From Otis tarda (lineage: Eukaryota; Chordata; Aves; Otidiformes; Otididae), in contig CM048554.1 in the NCBI GenBank assembly GCA_026413225.1, positions 8,696,001-8,760,000 of the forward strand: a stretch of DNA of 64,000 bases, written 5' to 3'. This document shows positions 26,612-37,294 of this stretch, in pieces; position 1 is the first letter of the stretch; every line of letters starts with the position of its first letter. The notes beneath the pieces are model-generated. The model was not told where the DNA came from. It did no database searches and saw only the letters and a program-made list of their open reading frames with translations. A program made the position numbers and the translations under genes.

Positions 26612-27703
26612 AATAATAATATTCCAACAATAATGTTGGAATTCTTGCACAATAATAAATCAAACTAGTGCACTGCTATTCTTTCCAGCAAAGTTACAGT
26701 GTGGACAGATGGCACTGCCACAATTATTACTACCTTAACACCCTGCACTTATTTGGAACCATGTGTGTGAAATTAAAAGCGCCACCCACATTTCACCTTT
26801 TTCAGTATATCAGCACACCGAAACCAATTGGGAATCACCATAAAGATAAATATAGCAAATACGAGGGATTCTCTGTTAAGAGAGGTGTTCAGCACACTCG
26901 CAATTTCACATGATCTTTTGCCCCAGGAGATTAAGTAGCAGTGTAATGTAAGAGATACAAGGCCCTAAAAATGTCAGTGATAGCAACGGGTCTGAGAGGG
27001 AAGAGGCTCCCCCATAATAGAAGGGCCAGTCTAGAATCATAGATGACCACAGGGGAAACTGAAATCAGGGGTCTTCTAAGGGTTTGGCATGTTCTCTGGG
27101 GAGCAGACTCTTTCCTTCTGGGGTTTGGGTTTTTTTGGGGGGACAGTGAGGTGGTCTGTTACTGGCTTCCAAAAGCCTTGATATGAATTGAAACTTTTAG
27201 GTATTAATAGAGCAGTGATATTTGCTGTCATCTGGTGAGCCCTAAAATTGAAGAAACCCAGCTGAGACGGGAAAGCGAGCCATTCACTACTGAACTCAGA
27301 TGGCTTCTATTGAACAATTTTATTGTGTGACCTGTGGAGTCCCCCTCCAAATTCTATTGATTTTTTTTTCCCTATCATGCTTGATAAACACAAAGATGAA
27401 ATATACTCATTTCACAGTTTATGCTGGATATAACTAATTAACTATGAATGTCAAGTACCTAAAATTTAATTCTGGTTCACTTAACAATGGAATTTTTTTT
27501 AAAACAATGCAATTGTTTTCTTTGACATAAACTAGAAGCACGTCCAAAGAAATAAAATGCTGTGCTGTTTTTTTCCTGTGGACTTCCTAAGGGAGGAAGG
27601 TAACTTGGTGAAGAGAAAAAGCAAAGAGCTGTATTAATCAAGATAGAACTATTTTATTTGGAAAGAGTGGTAATAAATAATTGGTTGTGATGGTGTACCC
27701 TTC
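26612..27703. other. Intergenic sequence, nothing recognised
   Basis: AT-rich DNA between a CR1 fragment and an LTR. A local G/T-rich stretch lies at about 27119-27145. No gene or repeat family identified. Confidence 0.5.
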
Positions 27704-28844
27704 TGTTCTGGTTTTGTTTAGTGAGGGGGGGGCAAGGTGGTAGCTTCTGTAGGAAACTGCTAGAAGTTGCTCCCCTTTGTTCAGTGGACTCGGCCGGGCC
27801 TAGAGCGGACCTGCTGCTGCCCAAGGCTGAGCCAATTGGTAGCAGAATGTTCTGTGATAATGCCTCTGCGATAACATATTTAAAAAGAGGAAAACAGAAA
27901 AAAAAAAGGAGAGAAGATGTGAAGCAGCTGAGTAGGGGCAGAGAGGAGGAGGCGTGAGCCTCATGGGCCTTGCAGGCCTCACCCTCTGGACTCCCGTCAG
28001 GCGGCCGACTGGGCCCAATTCAGCCCAGCCTGGCTGCAAGAAGTGGAGTGGAGATGAGAAGTGAATGAGATGTAAAAAGATTTCAAGAGGCATCTGACAG
28101 CCTGTTGAGAAGAATTTTTCTTGTGAGAGGAATGGCTGCAGACACCAAGGTCAGTGAAGAAGGAGGGGGAGCAGTAATGCGGCTCCTGGCCAAGATTCCC
28201 CTGCAGCCTATGGTGATGACCATGGTGGAGCAGGCTGTCCCCCTGCAGCGCATGGAGGTCCACGGAGGGGCAGAGATTCACCTGCAGCCAGTGGAGGACC
28301 CCACACCGGAGCAGGTGGAGGCCTGAAGGCGGCTGTAGCCCGTGGAGGGCCCGCTGGGGCAGCTGTTCTAGAGGGACTGCACCCCCTGGAAGAAATGACC
28401 CACACCGGAGCAGTTTCACAAAGGACTGTGGCCCATGGGAGGGACCCCATGCTGGAGCAGAGGAGGAATGCGAGTTCTTCCCCTGACAACGAAGTAGTGG
28501 TGTAAAACAACGCATGAACTGACCATGACCCCCATTCCCTCTTCCCCACTGTGCTGCTCAGAGGGGAAGGTAGCAGAGATAATGTTAAGCTTGGGAAGAG
28601 GGAGGGGTAGGGGGAGGTTATCTTGTTCCCTGTCTCATTCTCCTCCTAGTTTTAGAAATAAATGAATAGTTTTCCCCAAGCCGAGTCTGTTTTGCCCGTG
28701 ATGGTAACTTTAAGGATTTCTCCCCATCCTTCTCAAACCTCGAGCCGTTTTCTCTTATATTATCTCCCCCTATTCTCTTGGAGGGTAGGGGGAGTGAGAG
28801 AGAGACTGCGTAGTCTGGTCCCGATCGGGGCTGAACTACGAATC
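27704..28844 (+). mobile_element. LTR of family A, second copy, plus orientation
   Basis: Starts TGTTCTGGTTTTGTTTAG and is alignable along its full length with the reverse complement of the element at 13330-14453, ending in GGGGCTGAACTACGAA where the other copy has GGGGCTAAACTATGACA. The terminal CA is lost. Flanking words CCTTC (27699-27703) and TCTTC just after the end may be an eroded 5-bp duplication. An AATAAA at 28657 lies in the sense strand. No retroviral protein frames. Confidence 0.8.
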
Positions 28845-28953
28845 TTCCCCTGGTGAATGTTGGTGAAGCTCCCTTGACTAAATTACATCCTCTACCTGAC
28901 AGGTCTGTCAGGCAGCACATTTAATAATTAAAAGTATAAACTGTCAGATTAAT

Positions 28954-31290
28954 ATAGAATAATAGGTTAGGGTTGGAAGGGACCTTCAAAGGTCATCTAG
29001 TACAAGCCCCCTGCAAGGAGCAGGGACATCCCCAACTAGATCAGGTTGCTCAGAGACTCATCCAGCCTGGCCTTGAACGTTTCCAGGGATGGGGCATCCA
29101 CCACCTCTCTGGGCAACCTGTTCCAGTGTTCTATAACTCGCATCGTAAAAAATTTTTTCCTAATTTCCAATCTAAATCTACCCCCCCTCTATTTTAAAAC
29201 CATTACCCCTCGTCCTATCACAACAGGCCCTACTGAACAGCCTCTCCCCATCTTTCTTGTAGGCCCCCTTGAGGTACTGGAAGACCGCTATCAGGTCTCC
29301 CCAGAGCCTCCTCTTCTCCAAGCTGAACAGCCCCAACTCTCTCAGACTGTCCTCATAAGAGAGGTGCTCCAGCCCTATGATCATCTTTGTGGCCCTCCTC
29401 TGGACCTTCTCCAGCTGGTCCATGTCCTTCTTGTGTTGGGGGCTCCAGAACTGGACACAGTACTCCAGGTGGGGTCTCACCAGGGCAGAGAGAGTAGAGG
29501 GGGAGAATCACCTCCCTTGACCTGCTGGCCACGCTTCTTTTGATGCACCCCAGGATGCGGTTGGCCATCTGGGCCGCGAGGGCGCATTGCCTGCTCATGT
29601 TAAGCTTCTCATCCACCAGCACTCCCAAGTCCTTCTCCTCAGGGCTGCTCTCAATCCATTCTCCGCCCAGCCTGTATTTGTGCCTGGGATTGCCATGACC
29701 CAGGTACAGGACCTTGCACTTGGCACGGGCCCACCTCTCCAGCCTGTCAAGGTCCCTCTGGATGGCATCCCTCCCTTCTAGCGTGTCGACAGCACCACAC
29801 AGCTTGGTGTCATCGGCGAACTTGCTGAGGGTGCACTCTATCCCACTGTCCATGTCGCCGACAAAGATGTTGAACAGGGCCGGGCCCAACACGGACCCCT
29901 GAGGGACGCCACTCGTGACCGGTCTCCACATGGACATTGAGCCTTTGACCACCACACTCTGAGTGCGGCCATCCAGCCAACTCCTTATCCACCGAGTGGT
30001 CCGTCCATCAAACCCATGCCTCTCTAGTTTAGAGAGAAGGATGTCATGTGGGACAGTGTCAAAAGCTTTGCACAAGTCCAGGTAGATGATATCCGTTGCT
30101 CGTCCCTTGTCCACTGATGCTGTAACCCCGTCATAGAAGGCCACCAAATTGGTCAGGCACAATCTGCCCTTGGTGAAGCCATGTTGGCTGTCACCAACCA
30201 CCTCCTTGCTCTCCATGTGCCTTAGCATGCTTTCCAGGAGAATCTGCTCCATGACCTTGCCAGGCACAGAGGAGAGGCTGAATGGCCTGTAGTTACCCGG
30301 GTCTTCCTTATTCCCCTTTTTAAAAAATGGGGACCTCACCACACCGCCACGATTTCTCAAATACGATGGCCAGTGGCTTGGCAACTTCATCTGCCAGTTC
30401 CCTCAGGACCCACGGATGGATCTCATCAGGTCCCATGGACTTGTGCACCTTTAAGTTCCTCAGATGATCCCGAACCTGCTCTTCGAGTACAGTGGGCGGT
30501 TCTTCATCCTCACAGTTCCTGCTTGCTCCTTCTAGATCTTGGGTGGCGGGACAAGAGCTCTTATCGGTGAAGACTGAGGCAAAAAAGTCATTGAGTACCT
30601 CAGCCTTCTCCATGTCCTGGGTAACCAGGACACCAGTTCCCTTCCGGAGGGGGCCTACATTTTCCTTGGACTTTCTTTTGTCCCCTACATACCTACAGAA
30701 GCTCTTCTTGTTGCTTTTTATATCCCTGGCCAGATTCAGTTCTGTCAGGGCCTTCCTCACCTGATCCCTGGCCACTCACACAGCCTCTTTGTAGACCTCC
30801 CAGACTACCTGGGAGGTAGCCATCTCCGTTTCCACCCTCTATAGGCTTCCTTCTTCACTTTCAATTGGTCCAGGAGCTCCTTGCTCATCCACATGGGCCT
30901 CCTGGCCTTTTTGCCTGACTTGTTCTTCATCGGGATGCCCCGATGCTGAGCTTGGAGGAGGTGCTCCTTGAATGTGGACCAACTTTCCTGGGCCCCTCTT
31001 CCCTCCACGGCCGCCTCCCATGGCACATCAGGTCCCTGAAGAGGCCGAAGTCTGCCCTCTTGAAGTCTAGGGCTTGCCATGTAGTTTCCTTGCTGCCCCG
31101 TGGATCTTGAACTCCACCGTGTCATGGTCGCTGCAGCCAAGGCTGTCCTTTAGTTTCACATCCCCCACCAGTCCCTCCCTGTTGGTGAGCACAAGGTCAA
31201 GCATGGCGCCCCTCCTTGTCGACTCCTCTATCGCCTGCAGGAGGTTCCTGTGGAGGTTCCTTTCTTTTAGATCAAGCAGTAATACATTCA
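28954..31290 (-). mobile_element. CR1 LINE, 2.3 kb, 5'-truncated, with broken ORF2
   Basis: Minus-strand CR1 from its 3' end (about 28954) back into the endonuclease part of ORF2. The end of the APE-type endonuclease is seen with its SDHD motif in the frame 31067-31291. The reverse transcriptase follows in frames 30320-30775 and 29353-30390, with the catalytic box FADD. The C-terminal [20 protein letters not shown] segment shifts to a third frame (29178-29480). Frame changes and stops break ORF2 into at least four pieces, so the copy is dead. It starts 109 bp after the family A LTR. Confidence 0.92.
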
Positions 31291-31291
31291 A
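29178..31291 (-). pseudogene. CR1 ORF2 (endonuclease-reverse transcriptase) pseudogene
   Basis: Coding remnant inside the CR1 above. In order: endonuclease C-terminus with SDHD, a linker, then the RT palm with FPGVPQGS-like [20 protein letters not shown] (in the 29353-30390 frame) and [12 protein letters not shown]. The RT core frame is 345 codons long and looks near-intact locally, but upstream and downstream parts lie in other frames. It has no host function that I can suggest. The protein copies its own RNA into a nicked target site in active CR1 elements. Confidence 0.85.
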
Positions 31292-31565
31292 GATCTTTTT
31301 AGTGAGTATGAAACAGCCTGATTAAAAGAACTGCAATACATTTTTCCCCTTCTGTACAGTGTTTCTGTTTGCCTCTCTCCCTACCACTGAGTGTTTTATT
31401 GTCCGCCAAGGAGGTCAGCTGGGTCCTCTTCCTGAGTAGTTACAGTTAATTCAGGTGGTTCAAATGCTGCTTTTCCAAGTGCTTTGCCAGGCATTTGTCA
31501 ATACTAAATTGTTGGATACCTGGAGTATCAGGGGCACTTAGTGAACAATCCAGACCGAATGGAAT

Positions 31566-31973
31566 TGTTATGTTTGTGAGCAGCAGGCCTCAAGGACGTC
31601 GCTGAACCTGCCTGTAAGAAAGTACTGAAGCCACCTGTGAGAAAATAATGAGGCCTCCTGTGAGAAAGTAATGAAGCTTCCTGTGAGAAAGTAAACGAAG
31701 CAACCTTGAGAAGAAGGAAAACAGCTGGCATACATGACGGGGGGCTGAACGTGAAGCAGGGTGCAGGTGGAGAGAACTGTGCACGTGAACAAAGAGACTT
31801 AAAGAATCATATTTTAGCTAAGAGCGCATGCATGATATAGTTAGCCAATTAGTAGACAGCTTGCGCATGATACGGAACTAGAAGGGCTATATTAACCGGG
31901 ATGTATCAACAATAAATTGGCAGTTGCTTGATCATATTGGTCGTGTGCAGTGTCCATGACTTCCGCGTCAGCA
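31566..31973 (+). mobile_element. LTR-like element with 23-bp tandem repeats (family B)
   Basis: About 408 bp starting TGTTATGTTTGTGAGC and ending near CGTCAGCA. The layout is that of a U3-R-U5: four copies of a 23-24-bp unit (CCTGTGAGAAAGTAATGAAG) at 31611-31703 in the left part, a TATA-like GCTATATTAACC at about 31888, AATAAA at about 31912, then a short G/T-rich tail. The target-site duplication is not clear (TGGAAT before, CTAAAT after). The style resembles avian class II (ERVK-like) LTRs; that class is inference. Confidence 0.6.
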
Positions 31974-33142
31974 CTAAATTTCTCCTGCCATCATGTTGTC
32001 CATTCACTTTGCTTTGTTAGTTTGCAGAGATCGTGTATCCTGAGCCTGCGAACAATGATCTGTAAATCACTGCAGTCTCCTCAGCTCCTTTTGGCAATTT
32101 ACCCCAGTGGCTGGCTGACTGGCTGGCAGTCAGTACAACTGCCCAGCAACCACTGATTTATAGGACACAACTCCTTCTCTTTTGCACCTTCCAATTGAAC
32201 ATAGATCCACAAGTTGTTCACCCTTCAAAGAACCTTTTCTGTCTTAAATGTGACGTTTCATGTATATTGACTTTGCAAGTGCTCACAGCACTGCTGTTTG
32301 TACTTGCTAGGGAATTTCCATATTTCCTGTAATTTTGGTCATTGTCTTTGTCCATGTTCCAATGTTTAGTGATGTGTTGTATTATCACACTCCTTGACAC
32401 AGCAGAACACACAAAAGGTAGAACCAAAATACTGAAGACTGATCTAGCCATATCACAACACATTCACACTCGTGTTTCTTTCTAGCATGCAATTTGATTA
32501 CACACTTAGGTGAGATTAAAATATTTCTATATTGATAAATTAAAGTAACTTTACTTATCCCACGATCTTTATACAGGAAGACAACAACTGAAAAGTGTGA
32601 AGCATCGTTCTCTGTATGTGGACCAAACCAAAACTGTGAGGATTACACAATATTGTAAAGCTTCCACTATATGCAGCTCTTGGTTATTGTCCTGTTTTAG
32701 TTCAGAATTGCACTGAATTTAGAAAAGGAAGATGAAGGCAAAAAAAAACCACCTTGATTTTGATTACAGGTTTCTTAACAAACAACAGCAATAATAATAA
32801 AATGCTAGGTTTCCTTGACCTTGAGCAAATGACAGGAAGGAAGAAGAGCAGTCAGTGGCTACGAAGGCATTTCCAAGAACCCCGTGGTCTCCACTTTGCT
32901 TCTCCAACACTGTTTGATGAACTCTGCTATCTATTCAAGCTGGAAGTATGTTTGCAGCCCATTATGTTGGTGATGAATTATAATTGCTTACTAAGTTGAT
33001 ATGGGCATTCTTGCCAAGAAACTGAAGAGGAGATTTAGAAGAATAAAACACTAATCAGAATAATAAAATTATCAAATATATATCCTAGCAGGAACCCTGC
33101 CTAACAATTTAATTCTCGTATGAAAATATAAACTACTAACCT
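31974..33142. other. Intergenic sequence, nothing recognised
   Basis: AT-rich DNA between two LTR-like elements, without CR1, RNA gene or exon that I can support. It might be internal or flanking retroviral remains, but no retroviral protein motif is visible in any frame. Confidence 0.45.
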
Positions 33143-33731
33143 TGAGAGAAAGAACAGCAGAGTCATAAGGATGCTTTAGCAGGAGCTAAGATAAGTTAGA
33201 TGGAAACATCCTGAGGGAGTACAAACACACTGGCTGACACCAAGGGGGCTTGAGGAGTTTAGGAGCAACTGATAGGATGCACAGACACAGTGGCTGAAAC
33301 CAAGATAAAGGGACTTAAGAAGTTTAGAACCAACTGATAGGGTGAAATAACCAAGGAAATTTGGAACCAGCAAAGATAAGTCAGCAAGAAACCACCCTGG
33401 CAGCAAGAACAAAGCAGGACAAAGGTCTGAATCCAGGCAGCTGGACACAGTGATAAGGAGGAGAGAACGACCACCAGAGAGACTATGACTCCTGAGAACA
33501 GACACGAGATGGACACAGAGACTGGGGAATAACCTATCGTGGGAGGAAACTTATGATAATGATTTCTCAGAAACCTAATTAATATATAACCAAGTCTGCG
33601 GGAATTCTATGAATATGTATGTCTATGATGCATAAATACTGTACCTGTTCCTTAACACGTTGCACACGTTTGGAGGAGTGATCCCCCGTGTTCCCAGCGC
33701 TGTAATAAGGAATACCTGCTTAATAGTTACA
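33143..33731 (+). mobile_element. ERVL-type LTR (family C)
   Basis: The right end matches the avian ERVL LTR style: GGAGGAGTGATCCCCCGTGT, then CCCAGCGCTGTAATAAGG, AATACCTGCTTAATAGTTAC and a CA end at 33731. The left half holds two copies of a segment of about 62 bp (33219-33337, with CACTGGCTGACACCAAG and CAGTGGCTGAAACCAAG). The poly(A) signal appears mutated (AATAAG). The left boundary at TGAGAG is approximate and no target duplication was found. Confidence 0.6.
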
Positions 33732-35261
33732 TGGACTATTAAGTTTCTTTTATTTTAGCTTTTTTGGCTTCAAAACTTAAAATAATTTTTACAATACTTC
33801 AAGCTTTCAGGGACTTTTAAACAAATGACTGTTTTAGCAAGTATGAAAGCACTGTACTTCTCTGTTTGGGGATTAAGAAAACACAAGTAATCCAAATAAA
33901 CCCTGGGGAAGGAGGCAGGAAAGCCAGCTTGAGGAATGAATGTCATTTCTATTGAACTAGCAGGCAGACTGTGAAATCCCACCTGAGGAGCAGGAATGAT
34001 GCAGCTTTTCCATTTTATTGCCTTCAAATTCTGCAAAAATAAATCAGCTGTGCTTAAAGGGACTCTGAGCAAGTATGAATGTGGCATAGTGCACTGGAAG
34101 AATTACAGAAGCCATTAATTCTTCCTTACTTTGTGTCAGGTTGAGGTTTTTCATGTGTTTGTTTTCTTTAGAGCACCTCCTCTATGAAGAGTTAAGGACT
34201 TTATTTTAAAAATAATTTCTAATAGGTCAATATTTTTTTATTCTATAACATAAATTCCCTTAGCTATGTTGATTCAATAAGTAGTTTCGAACATTGTTAC
34301 TAAATTATTAAGTTACATTGACTATACTGCTGATCAATGCACAAAATGGCATAGCCATTAGGCAGTTAGCCTTTCTGAAAAATAATGCCTTAACATATTG
34401 TTCAAAGTTATGCTTTATCTTAACAACTACTTTTAAGACAACAAACAAACAAAAAAAAAGGACCGTAAAAATTGACTAGAACTGCTGCCTATAATCTTTT
34501 GAATTTGTGGCATGTATACATTGCACATGGTGCTGTACTGGCACACCAGTTCCCATACCATGCAATGCTATATATAACTGAAGAACACACTGTACTCTTC
34601 CACCAATAAATAACATCTCAATCAACAGCTTTTTTTTCTCTTTTATAGTGAACTTGCTTTAATCCATGTTGTTCTTTATAGTCTTCCTAAATACCAGATT
34701 TTCTTTTTACTCAAGAATCTGGAAACAATGTTGTTTTTTTCCTGAAATGTAACTGAATCAAGAACTTTCTGCCCACATTCCTGTCTCTTTACAGAGAGAT
34801 GGCCTGTTCAAACACATAGGGTAAGCAAGAACTATCTTACAAATTGTATTCCGCCCCCCACAATAACTTTTTGATATGTAATCATGTTAAACCTTGGCAA
34901 CTTGTTTCTGAAAAAGCCTCCATAACTATTCATAGAAATTAAGGTATGCAGCCTGCAAAATTATTCCAAAAATTCAAAGGCTGCAACCTCAATCTCTGCT
35001 GTTTTTTTTTATCCTGAGCTACCTAGTGGGATTTTCAAAGTTTATTTATCCTGAGCTACCATAGCGATTTTCAAAGTACCTTCAAAAAATTACATGCTCA
35101 TATATATTTCCTTTTCAATATCAAACCTAAAACCAAGTGTTAGTTAATGAATGCCTACAGCCATTTTTAAGCTACTGCTTCTCTTCATTCTCCACAAGTT
35201 GCTGTATCAGGTTTTAACTGGGAAGACACAAAAATTGCAGCTAACTTTTTTTTACGGTATT
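33732..35261. other. Intergenic sequence with a small 37-bp tandem duplication
   Basis: AT-rich DNA without a recognisable gene. A segment starting ATCCTGAGCTACC is duplicated at 35011 and 35048 (period 37, imperfect). Nothing else supported. Confidence 0.5.
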
Positions 35262-36380
35262 GAATCATAGAATCATAGAATGGTTAGGGTTGGAAGGGAC
35301 CTTCAAAGGTCATCTAGTCCAACCCCCCTGCAAGGAGCAGGGACATCCCCAACTAGATCAGGTTGCTCAGAGCCTCATCCAGCCTGGCCTTGAACGTTTC
35401 CAGGAATGGGGCACCAACCACCTCTCTGGGCAACCTGTTCCAGTGTTCTATAACTCACATCGTAAAAAAATTTTTCCTAATTTCCAATCTAAATCTACCC
35501 CCCCTCTATTTTAAAACCATTACCCCTCATCCTATTGCAACAGGCCCTACTAAACAGCCTTTCCCCATCTTTCTTGTAGGCCCCCTTGAGGTACTGGAAG
35601 ACTGCTATCAGGTCTCCCCAGAGCCGCCTCTTCTCCAAGCTGAACAGCCCCAACTCTCTCAGCCTGTCCTCATAAGAGAGGTGCTCCAGCCCTATGATCA
35701 TCTTTGTGGCCCTCCTCTGGACCTTCTCCAACTGGTCCATGTCCTTCTTGTGTTGGGGGCTCCAGAACTGGACACAGTACTCCAGGTGGGGTCTCACCAG
35801 GGCAGAGTAGAGGGGGAGAATCACCTCCCTCGACCTGCTGGCCACGCTTCTCTTGATGCAGCCCAGGATGTGTTTGGCCTTCTGGGCCGTGAGGGCACAT
35901 TGCCGGCTCATGTTAAGCTTCTCATCCACCAGCACTCCCAAGTCCTTCTCCTCAGGGCTGCTCTCAATCCATTCTCCGCCCAGCCTGTACTTGAGCCTGG
36001 GACTGCCATGACCCAGGCGCAGGACCTTGCACTTGGCCTGGTTGAACTTCATGAGGTTGGCACGGGCCCACCTCTCCAGCCTGTCCAGGTCCCTCTGGAT
36101 GGCATCCCTCCCTTCCAGTGCGCCGACGGCGCCACACAGCTTGGTGTCATCGGCAAACTTGCTGAGGGTGCACTCTATCCCACTGTCCATGTCGCCGACA
36201 AAGATGTTGAACAGGGCCAGGCCCAGCACGGACCCCTGAGGGATGCCACTCGTGACCGGTCTCCACATGGACATTGAGCCGTTGACCACCACTCTCTGAG
36301 TGCGGCCATCCAGCCAACTCCTTATCCACCGAGTGGTCCGTCCATCAAACCCATGTCTCTCTAGTTTAGAGAGAAAGATG
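35262..36380 (-). mobile_element. CR1 LINE, 1.12 kb, 5'-truncated, RT frame still open
   Basis: Begins (in plus coordinates) GAATCATAGAATCATAGAAT, the CR1 3' octamer end, and runs back into ORF2. The minus-strand frame 35495-36409 is open for 304 codons and carries the RT palm with [26 protein letters not shown], then [19 protein letters not shown] and [20 protein letters not shown] to the ORF2 stop. Truncation falls at the [10 protein letters not shown] segment, so the first 10-11 codons of that frame are flanking DNA. The element is young by its intact frame but lacks endonuclease and promoter, so it is immobile. Confidence 0.92.
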
Positions 36381-36419
36381 GCATAGAGCAGAGCTAAAAC
36401 CTGGGGCAAGAAACCCCCT

Positions 36420-37260
36420 TTCAGTCAGCCTTGAGCCTTGCTGATTTTCGTGGAGCCCCGACTACAACCCTCTCTCACCCCGGCACTGACCCACAAACAG
36501 CCCAAGCTCCCCGAGGTGTTAACTGCGGGCTTCCGGCCCACCGGGACTGGAGGAGCTCGGGACTCAGGACACTAAGGCCGCCACAGGGCCAGCCCTGCCT
36601 GCAAATTGCTTTGCCTCTGCAGCGAGGGCTGAGAACAAACAACTGATATAGCCTGCTAACCCGGATTATTTAAATCGAGCTGCTTTATGGCCCGTTTCCC
36701 CTTTCATTTCGCTGCTCTTAGCAGCAGCAGTTGAGCAGCCCACCGAACGTAGTGCCTGAACAACAACCCCTTCACCAGGCGGCAAACAGCACTGCGCATG
36801 CTCGGCATCCAGGCGTCGGTGCTTGACATATCGGTTGCTGCGGGAGCGGCTCTGTCGCCTGCGCTGCGTCCCCGAGCGTGCGGGGTGGGACGAGCCGGCA
36901 GCCATCTCGGCGGAAGGAGGTGAGGCGAGTGGTGGTGGCGCCGGGCTTGGGCAGCAGGCGGGAGAGCGGGATAATGGGCTGCTCGGGGCTGCCTTCTGCG
37001 AGCGCCCGTCCCGTCGTCCTTGGGACACCCCCGCGCGGGGAGAGTAGGAGTGAGGCATGCGTGCGGCCTGTGGGAGGGCGGGCCAGGGCCTGTCCCAGGT
37101 CGGTCGGCGCACGCTGCCTGTGCTGGGGACTGTCAGCTCCCCTCCCCGGGGGCTCGGGCCGAGCCTCGGCCGTTGCTAAGGGCTCCCGCGTGTGCTCTGC
37201 CCGCAGGCAGGTCTGCAGCCGCCGCAGAAGATGGACATCAGGCCGAACCACACCATCTAC
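36420..37260 (+). promoter_or_regulatory. SNRPB2: CpG-island promoter of SNRPB2
   Basis: GC/CpG-rich block with a non-coding first exon that I place at about 36840-36919 (donor GGAG|GTGAGG at 36919/36920). No TATA box is seen. An NRF1-like word TGCGCATGCTC sits at 36793-36803, just upstream of the inferred start, which fits a housekeeping promoter. The neighbouring CR1 ends only about 40 bp before the island. Open frames in the island (for example 36666-37112 and 36772-37251, minus; 36878-37321, plus) are compositional. Confidence 0.75.
36793..36803 (+). promoter_or_regulatory. NRF1-like site
   Basis: TGCGCATGCTC matches the NRF1 palindrome (GCGCATGCGC) except near one end. NRF1 commonly binds CpG-island promoters of basic cell-machinery genes. 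Use here is inference. Confidence 0.4.
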
Positions 37261-37294
37261 ATCAACAACATCAATGACAAGATTAAGAAAGAAG
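37207..37294 (+). CDS. SNRPB2: SNRPB2 exon with start codon
   Basis: Acceptor CCCGCAG at 37200-37206, 24 nt of 5' UTR, ATG at 37231, donor GAAG|GTATTG after 37294. Codes residues 1-21 plus one base, ending in the first helix side of RRM1. The 5' UTR is also spliced from an exon ending at about 36919. Confidence 0.9.

Noticed and set aside
28105-28515. Open frames in the family A LTR as retroviral protein remains
   Set aside because: The segment is LTR by its ends and by comparison with the solo copy at 13330; no gag, pol or env motif is present.
29353-30390. 345-codon open frame on the minus strand, longest in the window
   Set aside because: It is the reverse-transcriptase part of a CR1 LINE ORF2 (VPQGS, FADD), not a host gene; adjoining parts are frameshifted.
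35495-36409. 304-codon open frames on both strands over the same bases
   Set aside because: The minus-strand frame is CR1 RT; the plus-strand frame is its shadow in stop-poor, GC-rich DNA.
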